A stretch of 64,000 nucleotides of DNA from an uncultured Coprococcus sp. (GTDB taxonomy: Bacteria; Bacillota; Clostridia; Lachnospirales; Lachnospiraceae): the NCBI GenBank assembly GCA_934247115.1, contig CAKQIY010000001.1, positions 121,303-185,302 of the forward strand. Reading direction: 5' to 3'. Shown here in pieces: positions 1 through 9,715 of the stretch (positions are counted from its first letter, which is position 1; each line of letters begins with the position of its first letter). The translations under genes and the position numbers were made by a program. Under the pieces are notes generated by a model. That model was not told the origin of the DNA. It did no database searches and saw only the letters and a program-made list of their open reading frames with translations.

Positions 1-1103
1 TTGTACATCTCATGTATGATTCCCAGTGCTGAGTAACAGTCCCTGACCGTATTCACCTTGATACGGACAGCAAATATATCATATATCTGATCCAGAGTTT
101 TGTTCTGGTTCTTCATCTTCTTATATATACTGAAGAAATGCTTGACTCTTCCGTCTATCTCAGCCTCAAGCCCTGCATTGTCGATATGCTTCTTCACATC
201 GGCAACGACTCTCCTGATATAAGCATCCCTCTCGGTCAGCTTCTCATCTATCTGCGCCTTGAGTTCCTTATACACATCAGGCATAAGGTACATCATGGAC
301 AGATCATCCAGCTCAACCTTGATCTTGCTGATACCAAGCCTGTGGGCGATAGGTGCATATATATCCATGGTCTCCCTGGCCTTCTCTATCTGCTTCTCAG
401 GAGACTGATACTGAAGTGTTCTAAGATTGTGAAGTCTGTCCGCCAGCTTTATCAGAATAACTCTGATATCCTTGGCCATGGACAGGAACATCTTTCGCAG
501 ATTCTCCGCCTGGACCTCTATCTTGTCCGTGGTCATCTTGAGCTGTGTGAGCTTGGTAACTCCATCTACAAGAAAAGCCACCTCCTCAGAGAATTCAGAT
601 GCTATCTCCTCGGATGTCATGACAGTATCCTCAACCACATCATGAAGTATACCGGCAACTATAGTCTCCTTATCCAGCTCCAGCTCTGCCAGTATGATTG
701 CCACATTCAGCGGATGCATGATATAAGGCTCACCCGACTTTCTGAGCTGTCCCTTATGAGCCGCATCTGCAACCCTGTACGCCTTCTCGATCATGGTTAT
801 ATCAGCTGATGGGTGATATGTGAGTATTCTTGTTATAAGCTCCTTGTACAGTTCCTCAGGAGGTGTAAAATCGGCAGGGGTTGACAGGTCTATCTCCCTC
901 TTTGCCTTAGCCTGCCTGTTATTCTGCTCCTCCAGCCTCATCAGCTGATTCTGCGGAACATTCTTGCCCGCAGCGAGCGCCTTCTCTATAGCAGCAATCC
1001 CGTCCTTGGTCGCCTGCTCCGAGGTCACCACCCCGGCATCAGCAGCCCTCTTGGTCTCCTCTGCTATTATGTTATCCTGTGTCTTATCCATCGTCTCACC
1101 CAT
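1..1103 (-). CDS. relA: RelA/SpoT bifunctional (p)ppGpp synthetase/hydrolase, N-terminal part
   Basis: Partial gene: the ATG is at 1103 and the frame stays open to the left edge (about 367 codons seen). The enzyme makes and hydrolyses the stringent-response alarmone (p)ppGpp in the cytoplasm. Visible is an N-terminal leader of about 85 residues, then the HD hydrolase domain with AYRVADAAHKGQLRKSGEPY, IMHPLNVA, GILHDVVEDT and KLADRLHNLRT, followed by the start of the synthetase domain (VKHFFSIYKKMKNQNKTL, IYDIFAVRIKV). Synthetase, TGS and ACT parts would lie outside. A purine-rich AGGAAGTG lies upstream of the start. It follows apt by 35 bp and so closes a recJ-apt-relA run, a common Firmicutes order. 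Identification is firm; the leader before the HD domain is longer than usual. Confidence 0.95.
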   Translation of the reverse strand, partial: MGETMDKTQDNIIAEETKRAADAGVVTSEQATKDGIAAIEKALAAGKNVPQNQLMRLEEQNNRQAKAKREIDLSTPADFTPPEELYKELITRILTYHPSADITMIEKAYRVADAAHKGQLRKSGEPYIMHPLNVAIILAELELDKETIVAGILHDVVEDTVMTSEEIASEFSEEVAFLVDGVTKLTQLKMTTDKIEVQAENLRKMFLSMAKDIRVILIKLADRLHNLRTLQYQSPEKQIEKARETMDIYAPIAHRLGISKIKVELDDLSMMYLMPDVYKELKAQIDEKLTERDAYIRRVVADVKKHIDNAGLEAEIDGRVKHFFSIYKKMKNQNKTLDQIYDIFAVRIKVNTVRDCYSALGIIHEMY

Positions 1104-1138
1104 ATGATCACCACACTTCCTGTATTCTTCTGTCAGGA

Positions 1139-1663
1139 TCATTCTCCCTCAAACTGTACAACTGATGCCACATCATACTTTGACAGTCTCTCTCTGCCCT
1201 TAAGATCCGTAAGCTCAATGAGAAATACCATCTTTACAACAATTCCGCCCAGACTCTCTATGAGCTTGGCAGCTGCCTCTATAGTTCCGCCTGTAGCAAT
1301 AAGGTCATCCACCAGCACAACCTTCTCACCCGGTCTGATAGAATCCTTATGTATCTCTATGGTCGCCTGTCCATATTCAAGGTCATATGACATCTCCACG
1401 GTCTCCCTTGGAAGCTTGCCCTTCTTTCTCACTAGGACCAGACCCTTACCGTTCTTGTATGCCAGCGGTGCTCCGAATATAAATCCCCTGGACTCTGCTC
1501 CGGCAATAACGTCATAATCAACTCCATCCAGCAGCTTGTCCATCTCATCTATGGCAAGTCTCATGCCCTCCGGATCCTCTGTGACACTTGTCACATCCCT
1601 GAATATGATTCCCGGCTGTGGGAAATCAGGAATACTCTTGATATACTTTTCTACCTCACTCAT
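1139..1663 (-). CDS. apt: Adenine phosphoribosyltransferase
   Basis: Purine salvage enzyme that converts adenine and PRPP to AMP and pyrophosphate in the cytoplasm. At 174 residues it has the normal family length. The PRPP-binding loop VVLVDDLIATGGT (about residues 114-126) is intact, and the N-terminal IPDFPQPGIIFRDVT is typical of bacterial Apt. It sits between recJ and relA on the same strand with short gaps (47 and 35 bp), consistent with one transcript. AGGAGGACAT precedes the ATG at 1663. Confidence 0.96.
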   Translation of the reverse strand: MSEVEKYIKSIPDFPQPGIIFRDVTSVTEDPEGMRLAIDEMDKLLDGVDYDVIAGAESRGFIFGAPLAYKNGKGLVLVRKKGKLPRETVEMSYDLEYGQATIEIHKDSIRPGEKVVLVDDLIATGGTIEAAAKLIESLGGIVVKMVFLIELTDLKGRERLSKYDVASVVQFEGE

Positions 1664-1710
1664 CTTATGTCCTCCTGTATCCAGAATGTACTCGATATTT
1701 TTATGTTATG

Positions 1711-3588
1711 TCAGCCTTTATCATATGCCTCCATCTTCAACTGGAGAGAACGCCTTCCCATATATTCATTGATAGAGGGATAGTATGCAACATCAATCAC
1801 CACCGCGTTCCGCTGACCATTTAACATTTTAACACATTCATTCTCACCAAACCACTGTTTTATGTTATTCAGAAACTCTTCCGGGCTAAAATCAATGGCA
1901 TCTATGCACCTGCCGTCCCCCATGTCCAGTCTGAGCTTCAGAAGATTCCGATTCTTTCCAAGTATCCACGCCCTCTCAACAGGCACTGCTGCCTGTGCAA
2001 ACAAGGGTCTTCTGTTGCCCTTGCCATACGGCTCCAGCCTGTCAAGCTGCTCTGTAAGTGCCAGGCTGTTGTATGCCAGAGGCATGGCTGCATCCAACAT
2101 AAGCTTAGGCGTGATATCCGCATCGGTGAGTGTCGTACTCTCATTCAGTTTTCTCCTCAGCTCATCCAGCCTCTCTTTTCTGATGGAAAAGCCCGCAGCC
2201 ATGGCATGCCCGCCAAATGCTGTGAACATCTCCCTGAACCGGTTCAGCTCCTCGAACATATTGTAGCTCTCTATGGATCGACCTGAGCCCTTGAGGATTC
2301 CTTGCTGCTCTCCATCCGTGAACACCATAACAGGTCTTGTATATGCCTCCTTGAGCCGGCTGGCTATGATCCCGACCACACTCTCATGCACAGCAGGGAT
2401 ATATGCAACTATCACTTTATCCGCGAGGGTAGACTCATCCCATCTCCCGGACAGTGTAGCCTCCTCCAGCATATTCCTTATCTGATTCACTCCGCTCTCT
2501 GTCATGCTCTTGCGCTCCTCGTTGACAGCCAGCAGTTCCATAGCCCTGGCCTCAGCAGCATCCGGATCCCGCTCCAGCAGGAATTCAAGGCTCTGCTTCG
2601 CATCCCCAAGTCTTCCTGCAGCATTGATACATGGCCCTATGAGAAATCCAAGATCGTAGGTTGATATCTTTTTCTCACTTCTTCCACTCAGTCTCATGAG
2701 CGCATTCAGTCCGGGATTACTGCTGTTTTTCAGAGTTTCAAGCGCATACTTTACATACAGACGATTCTCATCCACCAGATCCATCATATCACAATTGGTG
2801 GCAAGCCCCAGTATCTCCATGAATTCCATAACCTCTTTCTCAGCAACTCCGGATATCCTGTACAGATACTGTATGAATTTGCTGGCAACACCCGCTCCGC
2901 ACAAGCCTTTAAAGGGATATCCGCAGTCCTGTCTCTGGTTATCTATGACCGCATCCGCCTGCGGCAGCATATAGGTGCGCGTGCCGTCACTGTCCTCTTC
3001 AAATGGTATCTGGTGGTGATCTGTGACTATCACAGTAAGTCCCTGTTCCTTTGCATATCTCACCTGGTCAAGGGCTGCTATACCATTATCACAGGTTATG
3101 ATGGTGTCCACTCCATCAGCCTTTGCCTTATCTATAAGCCTTATATTGATACCATAACCATCATGCACCCGGTGAGGAATATCATAGTCTATTATATCGC
3201 AGGCATCCGGCTCCATTCCGTGAAGCTCTGCCCACGCCCTTCGCATTCCCAGAAGAAGTATATAATTGGAAGTAACACCATCCACATCATAGTCAGATAT
3301 GATCCTTATCCTTCTGTTGTCGCAAAGCTTCTCCCGTATTATCTCACCTGCCTCCTTCATGTCCTTCATAAGCGCCGGATCGTGCATGGAGTTCCAGTCC
3401 CCCTCCAGATACATGGATATCGCATTCTCACCGGCGACACCCCTGTTGGTGATAACCCTGGCCACAACAGGATCCACGCCGAATCTCTCCCCTATAGTGC
3501 TGAAGTCCGCCCGTTTTCCCTCAACTCTCCACTGCGGCTTCTTTACATATGTATCTATTATTTCTTTCTGCTCCGGTGTCAATGTCAT
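1711..3588 (-). CDS. recJ: Single-stranded-DNA-specific exonuclease RecJ
   Basis: 5'-3' single-strand DNA exonuclease of recombination and mismatch repair. The 625-residue protein has the DHH phosphoesterase motifs in order: DYDVDG (residues 99-104; most RecJ have DADG in place of DVDG), the CDNGIAA segment, TDHHQ, GPCINAAGRLGDA, and the DHHA1 motif GGHAMAAGFSI. An OB-type domain fills the C-terminus. Length is within the Firmicutes range. The ATG at 3588 is preceded by GGAGAACAGAGG. First gene of the recJ-apt-relA run; no clean sigma-A promoter could be assigned upstream. Confidence 0.93.
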   Translation of the reverse strand: MTLTPEQKEIIDTYVKKPQWRVEGKRADFSTIGERFGVDPVVARVITNRGVAGENAISMYLEGDWNSMHDPALMKDMKEAGEIIREKLCDNRRIRIISDYDVDGVTSNYILLLGMRRAWAELHGMEPDACDIIDYDIPHRVHDGYGINIRLIDKAKADGVDTIITCDNGIAALDQVRYAKEQGLTVIVTDHHQIPFEEDSDGTRTYMLPQADAVIDNQRQDCGYPFKGLCGAGVASKFIQYLYRISGVAEKEVMEFMEILGLATNCDMMDLVDENRLYVKYALETLKNSSNPGLNALMRLSGRSEKKISTYDLGFLIGPCINAAGRLGDAKQSLEFLLERDPDAAEARAMELLAVNEERKSMTESGVNQIRNMLEEATLSGRWDESTLADKVIVAYIPAVHESVVGIIASRLKEAYTRPVMVFTDGEQQGILKGSGRSIESYNMFEELNRFREMFTAFGGHAMAAGFSIRKERLDELRRKLNESTTLTDADITPKLMLDAAMPLAYNSLALTEQLDRLEPYGKGNRRPLFAQAAVPVERAWILGKNRNLLKLRLDMGDGRCIDAIDFSPEEFLNNIKQWFGENECVKMLNGQRNAVVIDVAYYPSINEYMGRRSLQLKMEAYDKG

Positions 3589-3777
3589 CCTCTGTTCTCC
3601 ATATCTTTATCTGATTTATATATATGTACTATATATCCATACTACGATCTACAACGTATATCCATCCACATATTTTAACAGACGCCCCATGGTATTACCA
3701 GTGCAAATGCCGCCATTTCGCCTGTAATTGTTGACATTTCGCCTATAATGTCTATTCCCTTTTCATTGTATAAATGT

Positions 3778-3783
3778 TATAAT
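3778..3783 (+). promoter_or_regulatory. Probable extended -10 promoter of the fucO-type gene
   Basis: TATAAT preceded by TGT gives an extended -10 (TGnTATAAT). The hexamer 17 bp upstream (TTCCCT) is a poor -35. A TTGACA at 3731-3736 is too far away to pair with it. The gene's ribosome binding site AAAGGAGGAG follows at about 3859. Other than this, the 289 bp between recJ and fucO hold nothing recognisable. Confidence 0.5.
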
Positions 3784-3877
3784 AAACATACATTTTAAAT
3801 ATAACTTTTGTGCATTTTGATGATAACATCTGTAAGTTTACATCACATACGCACAGAACAAAGGAGGAGATAATTTT

Positions 3878-5026
3878 ATGGCAAACAGATTCGTGCTCAA
3901 CGAAACCTCTTATCATGGCGCTGGCGCCATCGCCGAGATTGCCACAGAGGCCACAGGAAGAGGCTTCGCCAAGGCTCTTGTATGTTCTGACCCAGACCTG
4001 ATCAAGTTCGGTGTGACCAAAAAGGTCACAGACGTTCTGGATGGTGCAGGACTTGCATACGAGATCTATTCCAATATCAAGCCAAACCCTACTATAGAGA
4101 ACGTGCAGCAGGGTGTGGCCGCATTCAAGGCTGCTGAGGCAGATTACATTATTGCCATAGGCGGCGGATCATCTATGGACACTGCCAAGGGTATCGGCAT
4201 AGTCATCGCCAACCCTGACTTCGCAGATATCAGAAGCCTGGAGGGTGTTGCACCTACAAAGAATAAATCAGTTCCTATATTCGCAGTTCCAACCACTGCA
4301 GGAACCGCAGCAGAGGTTACGATCAACTACGTAATCACAGATGTTGAGAAGAACCGCAAGATGGTATGTGTTGACCCTAAGGATATTCCTGTTGTGGCAT
4401 TTGTCGATCCTGAGATGATGAGCTCCATGCCAAAGGGACTCACCGCAGCAACAGGTATGGATGCACTGACACACGCTATCGAGGGATACATAACCGCTGC
4501 CGCATGGGAGCTGTCAGACATGTTCCACCTCAAGGCTATCGAGATCATCAGCCGTTCACTCAGAGGGGCTGTTGCCAATACACCTGAGGGCCGTGCAGAT
4601 ATGGCTCTTGGCCAGTATGTTGCAGGCATGGGCTTCTCAAATGTAGGTCTTGGAATCGTTCATTCCATGGCTCACCCATTGGGAGCTCTGTATGACACAC
4701 CTCACGGTGTTGCAAATGCCATCATTCTTCCAACTGTCATGGAGTACAACGCAGAGGCTACCGGCGAGAAGTATCGTGAGATAGCAAGAGCTATGGGCGT
4801 CAAGGGCGTGGATGACATGACCCAGGAGGAGTACAGAAAGGCTGCTGTCGACGCAGTACGCCAGTTGTCCATCGATGTAGGTATCCCTACAGACCTTAAG
4901 GACATCGTAAAGCCGGAGGACATTCCGTTCCTGGCACAGTCCGCCTACGACGACGCATGTCGTCCTGGCAATCCAAAAGAGACTAGCGTGGAGGATATCA
5001 CCAAGCTCTACGAGTCATTGATCTAA
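3878..5026 (+). CDS. fucO: Iron-containing alcohol dehydrogenase, lactaldehyde reductase type
   Basis: NAD(P)H-dependent reductase of the group III iron alcohol dehydrogenases, very close in layout to E. coli FucO, which reduces lactaldehyde to 1,2-propanediol. It has the same length (382 residues), starts with MANR, and shares TIAIGGG-type and PTTAGTAAEVTINYVITD segments. The cofactor motif GGGSSMD is at residues 95-101. Metal ligands expected from the family are present: D195, H199, H262 and H276, in MDALTHAIEGY, VHSMAHPLGA and PHGVAN. AAAGGAGGAG stands 9 bp before the ATG. The gene is monocistronic, with a strong terminator behind it and no fucose or rhamnose genes nearby. Substrate is therefore inferred from similarity; another short-chain aldehyde or alcohol is possible. 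Confidence 0.88.
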   Translation: MANRFVLNETSYHGAGAIAEIATEATGRGFAKALVCSDPDLIKFGVTKKVTDVLDGAGLAYEIYSNIKPNPTIENVQQGVAAFKAAEADYIIAIGGGSSMDTAKGIGIVIANPDFADIRSLEGVAPTKNKSVPIFAVPTTAGTAAEVTINYVITDVEKNRKMVCVDPKDIPVVAFVDPEMMSSMPKGLTAATGMDALTHAIEGYITAAAWELSDMFHLKAIEIISRSLRGAVANTPEGRADMALGQYVAGMGFSNVGLGIVHSMAHPLGALYDTPHGVANAIILPTVMEYNAEATGEKYREIARAMGVKGVDDMTQEEYRKAAVDAVRQLSIDVGIPTDLKDIVKPEDIPFLAQSAYDDACRPGNPKETSVEDITKLYESLI

Positions 5027-5045
5027 CTGACCCACTAGATCAGAG

Positions 5046-5101
5046 CATGTCAGCCCTTTGCCAGGGCTCACATGTTATATATGGGACCTCACCAGTCCCC
5101 T
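5046..5101 (+). other. Two extra stem-loops behind fucO
   Basis: CATGT-cAGCCCT pairs with AGGGCT-cACATG around 5046-5074, and GGGAC pairs with GTCCC at 5083-5100. They sit between the fucO stop and the main terminator. They may stabilise the 3' end; no U-run follows either stem. Confidence 0.4.
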
Positions 5102-5121
5102 AAAAACCCTAAAAACTAACT

Positions 5122-5175
5122 AAAAAGAACTCCTGATATAGAGACTATGCTCTCTCTGCATCAGGAGTTCTTTTT
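5122..5175. terminator. Bidirectional intrinsic terminator
   Basis: AAAAAGAACTCCTGAT (5122-5137) pairs with ATCAGGAGTTCTTTTT (5160-5175), with T-runs on both strands. It ends fucO on the plus strand and the HAD gene at 5197 on the minus strand. Confidence 0.9.
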
Positions 5176-5196
5176 AATATTCGTCGTATCCATCTG

Positions 5197-5889
5197 TCAG
5201 GCACTGAGGGACTCAAGAATATACTCTTCAAACTCATTCATATTCCTGAATATAAAATCTGCCTTATCCCTCATCTCATCGTCCGGCTGCACAAGGTCCG
5301 GTATCATGGCTATCTTCATCCCTGCCGCATATGCTGCTCTGACTCCGTTATATGAGTCCTCCACGGCAAATGCACTCTCCGGCTCAACGCCAAGCTCTTC
5401 ACAGGCCTTCAGGAATATATCCGGTGCGGGTTTGCTCCGCTCCACCATGTCTCCACATACCAGCTTGTCGAAGTAGTCTATCACTCCGAGGTTGGTGAGC
5501 TCCATGGTGACCACCTCTTTTCTGGTGGATGTGGCAAGAGCACATGGTATGCCCTTATCCCTCAGCATCTTCAATATGTCCGTCACTCCCGGCTTAAGCA
5601 CAAGCTCTCCCTCGGCTGCCGCCCGGTGGAATTCCGCCGCCATCTCAGCCTTGAGACTCTCATATCTCTTCTCATCCAATGTATCCTGTCCTTTACCGCA
5701 TTTTTCTTTATACATCTGCACGAACAGTTTCTTTGCCGCCTCCCTGTTGAGCCCCAGGGCCGCCATACAGAAGCTCTCTATGTCCTCTATGCCATATTTG
5801 TCCGCTGTCTTCTGCCAGCTCTTCACCACTAATTGTTCTGAATCGAGGATAACTCCATCCATATCGAACACCACTGCTTTACAATTCAT
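5197..5889 (-). CDS. HAD-superfamily phosphatase, beta-phosphoglucomutase-like
   Basis: Small cytoplasmic haloacid-dehalogenase-type hydrolase or mutase of about 230 residues. Motif I FDMDGVILDSE opens the protein, followed by a four-helix cap. Motif II is ALATSTR. The Lys motif lies near GDMVERSKPAPDIFLKAC, and AVEDSYNGVRAA is motif IV. ATG at 5889 is chosen because GGGAGATGAAAGAG precedes it and the protein then begins directly with motif I; an upstream in-frame ATG would add 17 residues without homology. Substrate cannot be told (sugar phosphates are usual). It resembles the HAD gene at 10426 but is not adjacent to it. Confidence 0.85.
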   Translation of the reverse strand: MNCKAVVFDMDGVILDSEQLVVKSWQKTADKYGIEDIESFCMAALGLNREAAKKLFVQMYKEKCGKGQDTLDEKRYESLKAEMAAEFHRAAAEGELVLKPGVTDILKMLRDKGIPCALATSTRKEVVTMELTNLGVIDYFDKLVCGDMVERSKPAPDIFLKACEELGVEPESAFAVEDSYNGVRAAYAAGMKIAMIPDLVQPDDEMRDKADFIFRNMNEFEEYILESLSA

Positions 5890-5991
5890 ATCTCTTTCAT
5901 CTCCCGGTAACACAACAGGCTTCCACAACATCTCTGCCATGGAAGCCTGTTATCATCTGTCACCTGACATCCGTCCGATAACTTTATTTTA

Positions 5992-8184
5992 TTAAGCGTC
6001 TTTTTCTGTCTTACCAAGCTTTGTCTTCATGTAGTACCAGAGTGGTCCTGTGATACATACTGAAGAGTAAGCACCGATAACTACACCAGCCATAAGTGTG
6101 AGAGCGAACTCCTTGATTGAAGCTACACCCATGATATACAGAACGAATATTGTGACAAATGTTGTGAGTGATGTATATATTGTTCTGCTGAAGGTCTGGT
6201 TGATACTCAGGTTGACTATATCCTTGTATGTGACCTTCTTAGGCTTCATAACACCTATATTCTCTCTTACACGGTCGAATATGATGATCGTCGCGTTGAT
6301 CGAGTAACCCACTATGGTAAGCAGACACGCGATACATGTGTTACCAACTGTGAGTCTCAGTATAATGTACAGACAGAATACCATGGCTACATCGTGGAGA
6401 AGTGCGATAACTGCACTTGCACCAAACTTCACATCATGGAATCTGATAGCAATGTATATAAGCATCAGGATAGCTGCAAGGATGACTGAGAATATAGCGT
6501 TCTTGGACATCTCGCTGCTGACCGATCCACTTATTACGTTTGCCTCCTTGACATCTGCGCCAAGCTTGTCTGTGAGTGCGCTGCGCACCTTGGACATCTG
6601 TGAGTCATCTGTTCCGTCATCCGAAAGCTCTGGCATCTTGAACACGATCTCATTTGTTCCGGATACTGTCTGAACTGATATTCCAGCCTCGCCGATACCG
6701 GCTGCCTCTGCTATAACTGGAACTATGTCTGACTCAGCCTCGCTGAGTGTATACTCCTTGTCAAATCCAACTGTAAGGCTTGTACCACCTGCGAACTCTA
6801 CGCTGAAGTTCAGTGGTGAACCCTTAGACTTGTTGAATACAGGCATCATGCAGAAACATACTATAATAACCAGAAGTGATCCGATCATACAGAACTTTCC
6901 TGCCTTAACAAAGTTGGTCTTCTTTGGCTCTCTTGCAACACCGAAATACTTGGTATCTGTAACGCCGAGATTTACAAGCGCTGTGAGCAGTGACTGGCTG
7001 ACTGCCAGAGCTGTGAATACTGACAGAACAACACCTATCGCAAGTGTGATAGCGAATCCCTTGATAGTACCTGTTCCGAATATGCCGAGAACCAGAGCAG
7101 CTATAAGAGTTGTAACGTTACCATCTATGATAGCTGACAGTGCGTTGTGGAAACCACCTTTGACTGCCTGCTTTACAGACTTGCCATCCGCCAGCTCCTC
7201 TTTGATTCGTGTGAATATGATTACGTTGGCATCAACCGCCATACCTACTGACAGAATAACACCGGCTATACCAGGAAGTGTCAGTGTAACGTTGAACAGA
7301 TTGATGACCAGAAGATCAAGTATTGTGTAGAATGCCAGTGCAAATGAAGCCACAAGACCCGGAATTCTGAATACGATGATCATGATAAGGAACACAAGTG
7401 CAATACCGATCGCACCTGCCTTAAGGCTTGTGCTGATGGCATCTGAACCAAGTGTAGCACCTACTATATTGGAACGAACCTGCTTAAGTGTAAGAGGAAG
7501 TGCACCAATACGGATAGTTGTAGCAAGCTGCTCAGCCTCCTCATATGTAGAGATCTTGTTGATCTCTGCGCTTCCGCCTGTGATAGCACTCTGAACAGTT
7601 GGAGCACTTACAACCTTATTGTCATATATAATATATACAATATTTCCTACATTCGCTGATGTTACATCTGCAAACTTCTGTGCGCCTGCATCTGTGAACA
7701 CAAGCTGTACAACGTTGTCGTTACCATTGTCTGAATTGATTCCGGCTGTGGCATTCTTGATGTCATCCCCTGTGAGTGCAGCCTCGTACTCCTGACCCTG
7801 TGACCACTTTGTATAATTGTCCGGATCAAGGAACTCAAGCTTTCCCTCAATATTCAGAGCATTAAGTATCTCATCTGCATTTGTTACACCCGGGATCTCT
7901 GCTGTGATCTTCTTGTCTCCATCTTCATAGACTGAGTACTCATTGGTGTAGGCCTCTACACGCTGCTCAATCTTATACTTGGTATCCTCGAGATCCTTGT
8001 CGCTGTAATCATCCTCCTGAATCTCGTAAGTTACACTCAGACCACCCTTAAGGTCAAGTCCAAGCTTGATGTACTCGACTTTACCTCTGTCTGCAACACC
8101 GAATATTGCTGTGTATATAGCAACACCCAGTATAAGCAGAAAGGCAATGATGACGAGCACAGCGTTTCTCTTTGTCTTCTTCAT
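5992..8184 (-). CDS. secDF: Fused protein-export membrane protein SecDF
   Basis: Accessory subunit of the Sec translocase that uses the proton gradient to pull exported proteins through SecYEG. SecD and SecF are fused in one 730-residue chain. The SecD half (about 1-410) has an N-terminal membrane segment, the GLDLKGGLSVTYEIQ motif, a periplasm-facing P1 region and five C-terminal membrane segments including SVGMAVDANVIIFTRIKEEL. The SecF half (about 425-730) has FSVEFAGGTSLTVGF and GYSINATIIIFDRVREN. AAAAGGAGAAG precedes the ATG. The maturase gene ends 21 bp upstream, so they may be cotranscribed, as in many Clostridia. Confidence 0.95.
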   Translation of the reverse strand: MKKTKRNAVLVIIAFLLILGVAIYTAIFGVADRGKVEYIKLGLDLKGGLSVTYEIQEDDYSDKDLEDTKYKIEQRVEAYTNEYSVYEDGDKKITAEIPGVTNADEILNALNIEGKLEFLDPDNYTKWSQGQEYEAALTGDDIKNATAGINSDNGNDNVVQLVFTDAGAQKFADVTSANVGNIVYIIYDNKVVSAPTVQSAITGGSAEINKISTYEEAEQLATTIRIGALPLTLKQVRSNIVGATLGSDAISTSLKAGAIGIALVFLIMIIVFRIPGLVASFALAFYTILDLLVINLFNVTLTLPGIAGVILSVGMAVDANVIIFTRIKEELADGKSVKQAVKGGFHNALSAIIDGNVTTLIAALVLGIFGTGTIKGFAITLAIGVVLSVFTALAVSQSLLTALVNLGVTDTKYFGVAREPKKTNFVKAGKFCMIGSLLVIIVCFCMMPVFNKSKGSPLNFSVEFAGGTSLTVGFDKEYTLSEAESDIVPVIAEAAGIGEAGISVQTVSGTNEIVFKMPELSDDGTDDSQMSKVRSALTDKLGADVKEANVISGSVSSEMSKNAIFSVILAAILMLIYIAIRFHDVKFGASAVIALLHDVAMVFCLYIILRLTVGNTCIACLLTIVGYSINATIIIFDRVRENIGVMKPKKVTYKDIVNLSINQTFSRTIYTSLTTFVTIFVLYIMGVASIKEFALTLMAGVVIGAYSSVCITGPLWYYMKTKLGKTEKDA

Positions 8185-8205
8185 CGTCTTCTCCTTTTAC
8201 CCTTT

Positions 8206-9570
8206 TTATTCCTCTTCTGCCTCATCGGCCATAGCCGCCTTCAGCATGATCGCACATTCTATACGCTTCTTCTGAAGCTCACAACCTATGTCATATGCAT
8301 CAAGTATATTGCCGTGGAACTTGTATGAGTTGGCTGCACATCCACCGCTGCAATAAAATCTTGCAAAGCAGTCCTTACACTTATCCTTGGCATATACATT
8401 ACACAGCTTGAATTCATTGACTATATCCTGATTCTTGATTCCATCGAATACATTTCCTATGCAGAAATCATCCTCACCAACGAACTGATGACAAGGATAA
8501 AGGTCTCCCCAAGGGGTAACTGCCATGTACTCTGTACCTGAACCACAACCGGAAAGTCTCTTGGCTACGCAAGGTCCACCCTCAAGATCTATCATGAAGT
8601 GGAAGAAATTGAAGCCTCTTCCTTCCTTGTGTCTCTTGATCATCTCCTTAGCCAGAATGTCGTACTGCTCAAGCAGTACCGGTATGTCCTCTTCCTTTAT
8701 AGCGTATGGCTCGTCCGGAAGTGATACAACAGGCTCAACTGATATCTGGTCAAACCCCAAATCTGCCATGTGAAGTACATCCTCTGAGAAGTCAAGATTG
8801 TTGTGAGTGTAAGTACCTCTTACGTAGTAGCTCTTGCCTGCTCTCTTCTTGGCAAATTCCTGGAACTTGGAGAGTATCACATCATAACTTCCCTTGCCAT
8901 TCCTGGTAGGTCTCATGTAGTCGTGGACTTCCTTCCTTCCATCTATACTGAGCACCACGTTCGCCATCTCTCTGTTGGCAAATTCCATGATCTCGTCATT
9001 CAGAAGCACTCCGTTGGTAGTAAGTGTGAATCTGAACTTCTTGTCATACTTTTCCTCAAGGCTTCTTCCGTATTCCACTGTCTTCTTGACTACATCCCAG
9101 TTCATAAGCGGCTCACCGCCAAAGAAATCCACCTCAAGATTTCTTCTTAAACCGGAATTCTCAACCAGAAAATCCAGGGATTTCTTTGCCACCTCAAGTG
9201 ACATAAGGGCTCTGTCTCCCTTGTATTCTCCCTCGCCGGCAAAGCAGTATCTGCAGGCAAGGTTACAGTCATGAGCGATATGCAGACATAACGCCTTGAC
9301 AACTGTCTTCCTCTTCTTGAAATCTATAATATAATCTTTGTATACGTCATCTGTAAATAATGTTCCGTCCTCTACCAGCTGGGCTACCTCATCATATGCC
9401 TCGGAAACATCTGCGCTGTCATACTGTGACAGTTTCTCTATAATCTGCTCTTTATCATTCTCCTCATATAAAGAAATAATATCATAGACAAGATCATCTA
9501 CGACATGTACAGAACCACTACAGACATCAAGCACTATATTATAACCATTGTTCTTGTACTGATGAACCAT
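8206..9570 (-). CDS. scfB: Radical SAM maturase of the SCIFF peptide
   Basis: Radical SAM/SPASM enzyme that installs Cys-to-Thr thioether (sactionine-type) links in the SCIFF peptide encoded just upstream. In 454 residues there is an N-terminal region expected to bind the leader peptide (RRE-like, 1-90) and the cluster motif CNLACRYC with C102, C106 and C109. DFFGGEP follows. The cysteine-rich SPASM region begins at GGPCVAKRLSGCGSG and ends with CKDCFARFYCSGGCAAN, giving ligands for two auxiliary 4Fe-4S clusters. The function follows from the family and the adjacent substrate gene. The physiological role of SCIFF is not established. Confidence 0.94.
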   Translation of the reverse strand: MVHQYKNNGYNIVLDVCSGSVHVVDDLVYDIISLYEENDKEQIIEKLSQYDSADVSEAYDEVAQLVEDGTLFTDDVYKDYIIDFKKRKTVVKALCLHIAHDCNLACRYCFAGEGEYKGDRALMSLEVAKKSLDFLVENSGLRRNLEVDFFGGEPLMNWDVVKKTVEYGRSLEEKYDKKFRFTLTTNGVLLNDEIMEFANREMANVVLSIDGRKEVHDYMRPTRNGKGSYDVILSKFQEFAKKRAGKSYYVRGTYTHNNLDFSEDVLHMADLGFDQISVEPVVSLPDEPYAIKEEDIPVLLEQYDILAKEMIKRHKEGRGFNFFHFMIDLEGGPCVAKRLSGCGSGTEYMAVTPWGDLYPCHQFVGEDDFCIGNVFDGIKNQDIVNEFKLCNVYAKDKCKDCFARFYCSGGCAANSYKFHGNILDAYDIGCELQKKRIECAIMLKAAMADEAEEE

Positions 9571-9651
9571 AATTCTCCTTCAAAATATTCCACCGAAACT
9601 CTTCGTTGAATTCTAATTCAGGACGCCACACACGGCACCCTTATACACGCA

Positions 9652-9690
9652 CTAAAGAGGACTGTCATCATAAACGACGGTCCCCTTTAG
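9652..9690 (-). other. Stem-loop between SCIFF peptide and maturase genes
   Basis: CTAAAG-GGGACcGTCG pairs imperfectly with the segment ending TCCTCTTTAG, leaving a small loop. No U-run follows on the minus strand, so it is more likely an attenuation or mRNA-processing element that keeps peptide mRNA in excess over maturase mRNA than a full terminator. Confidence 0.5.
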
Positions 9691-9715
9691 CTGATCAAAT
9701 ACAAACTGTTACAAA

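Noticed and set aside
138..809. Plus-strand ORF of 223 codons
   Set aside because: It lies opposite the relA frame, has no ribosome binding site, and its translation is Leu/His/Arg-rich without any domain, as expected from the antisense of a real gene.
3731..3749. TTGACA and TATAAT close together before fucO
   Set aside because: The spacing is only 7 bp, too short for a sigma-A promoter; the later extended -10 is a better candidate.
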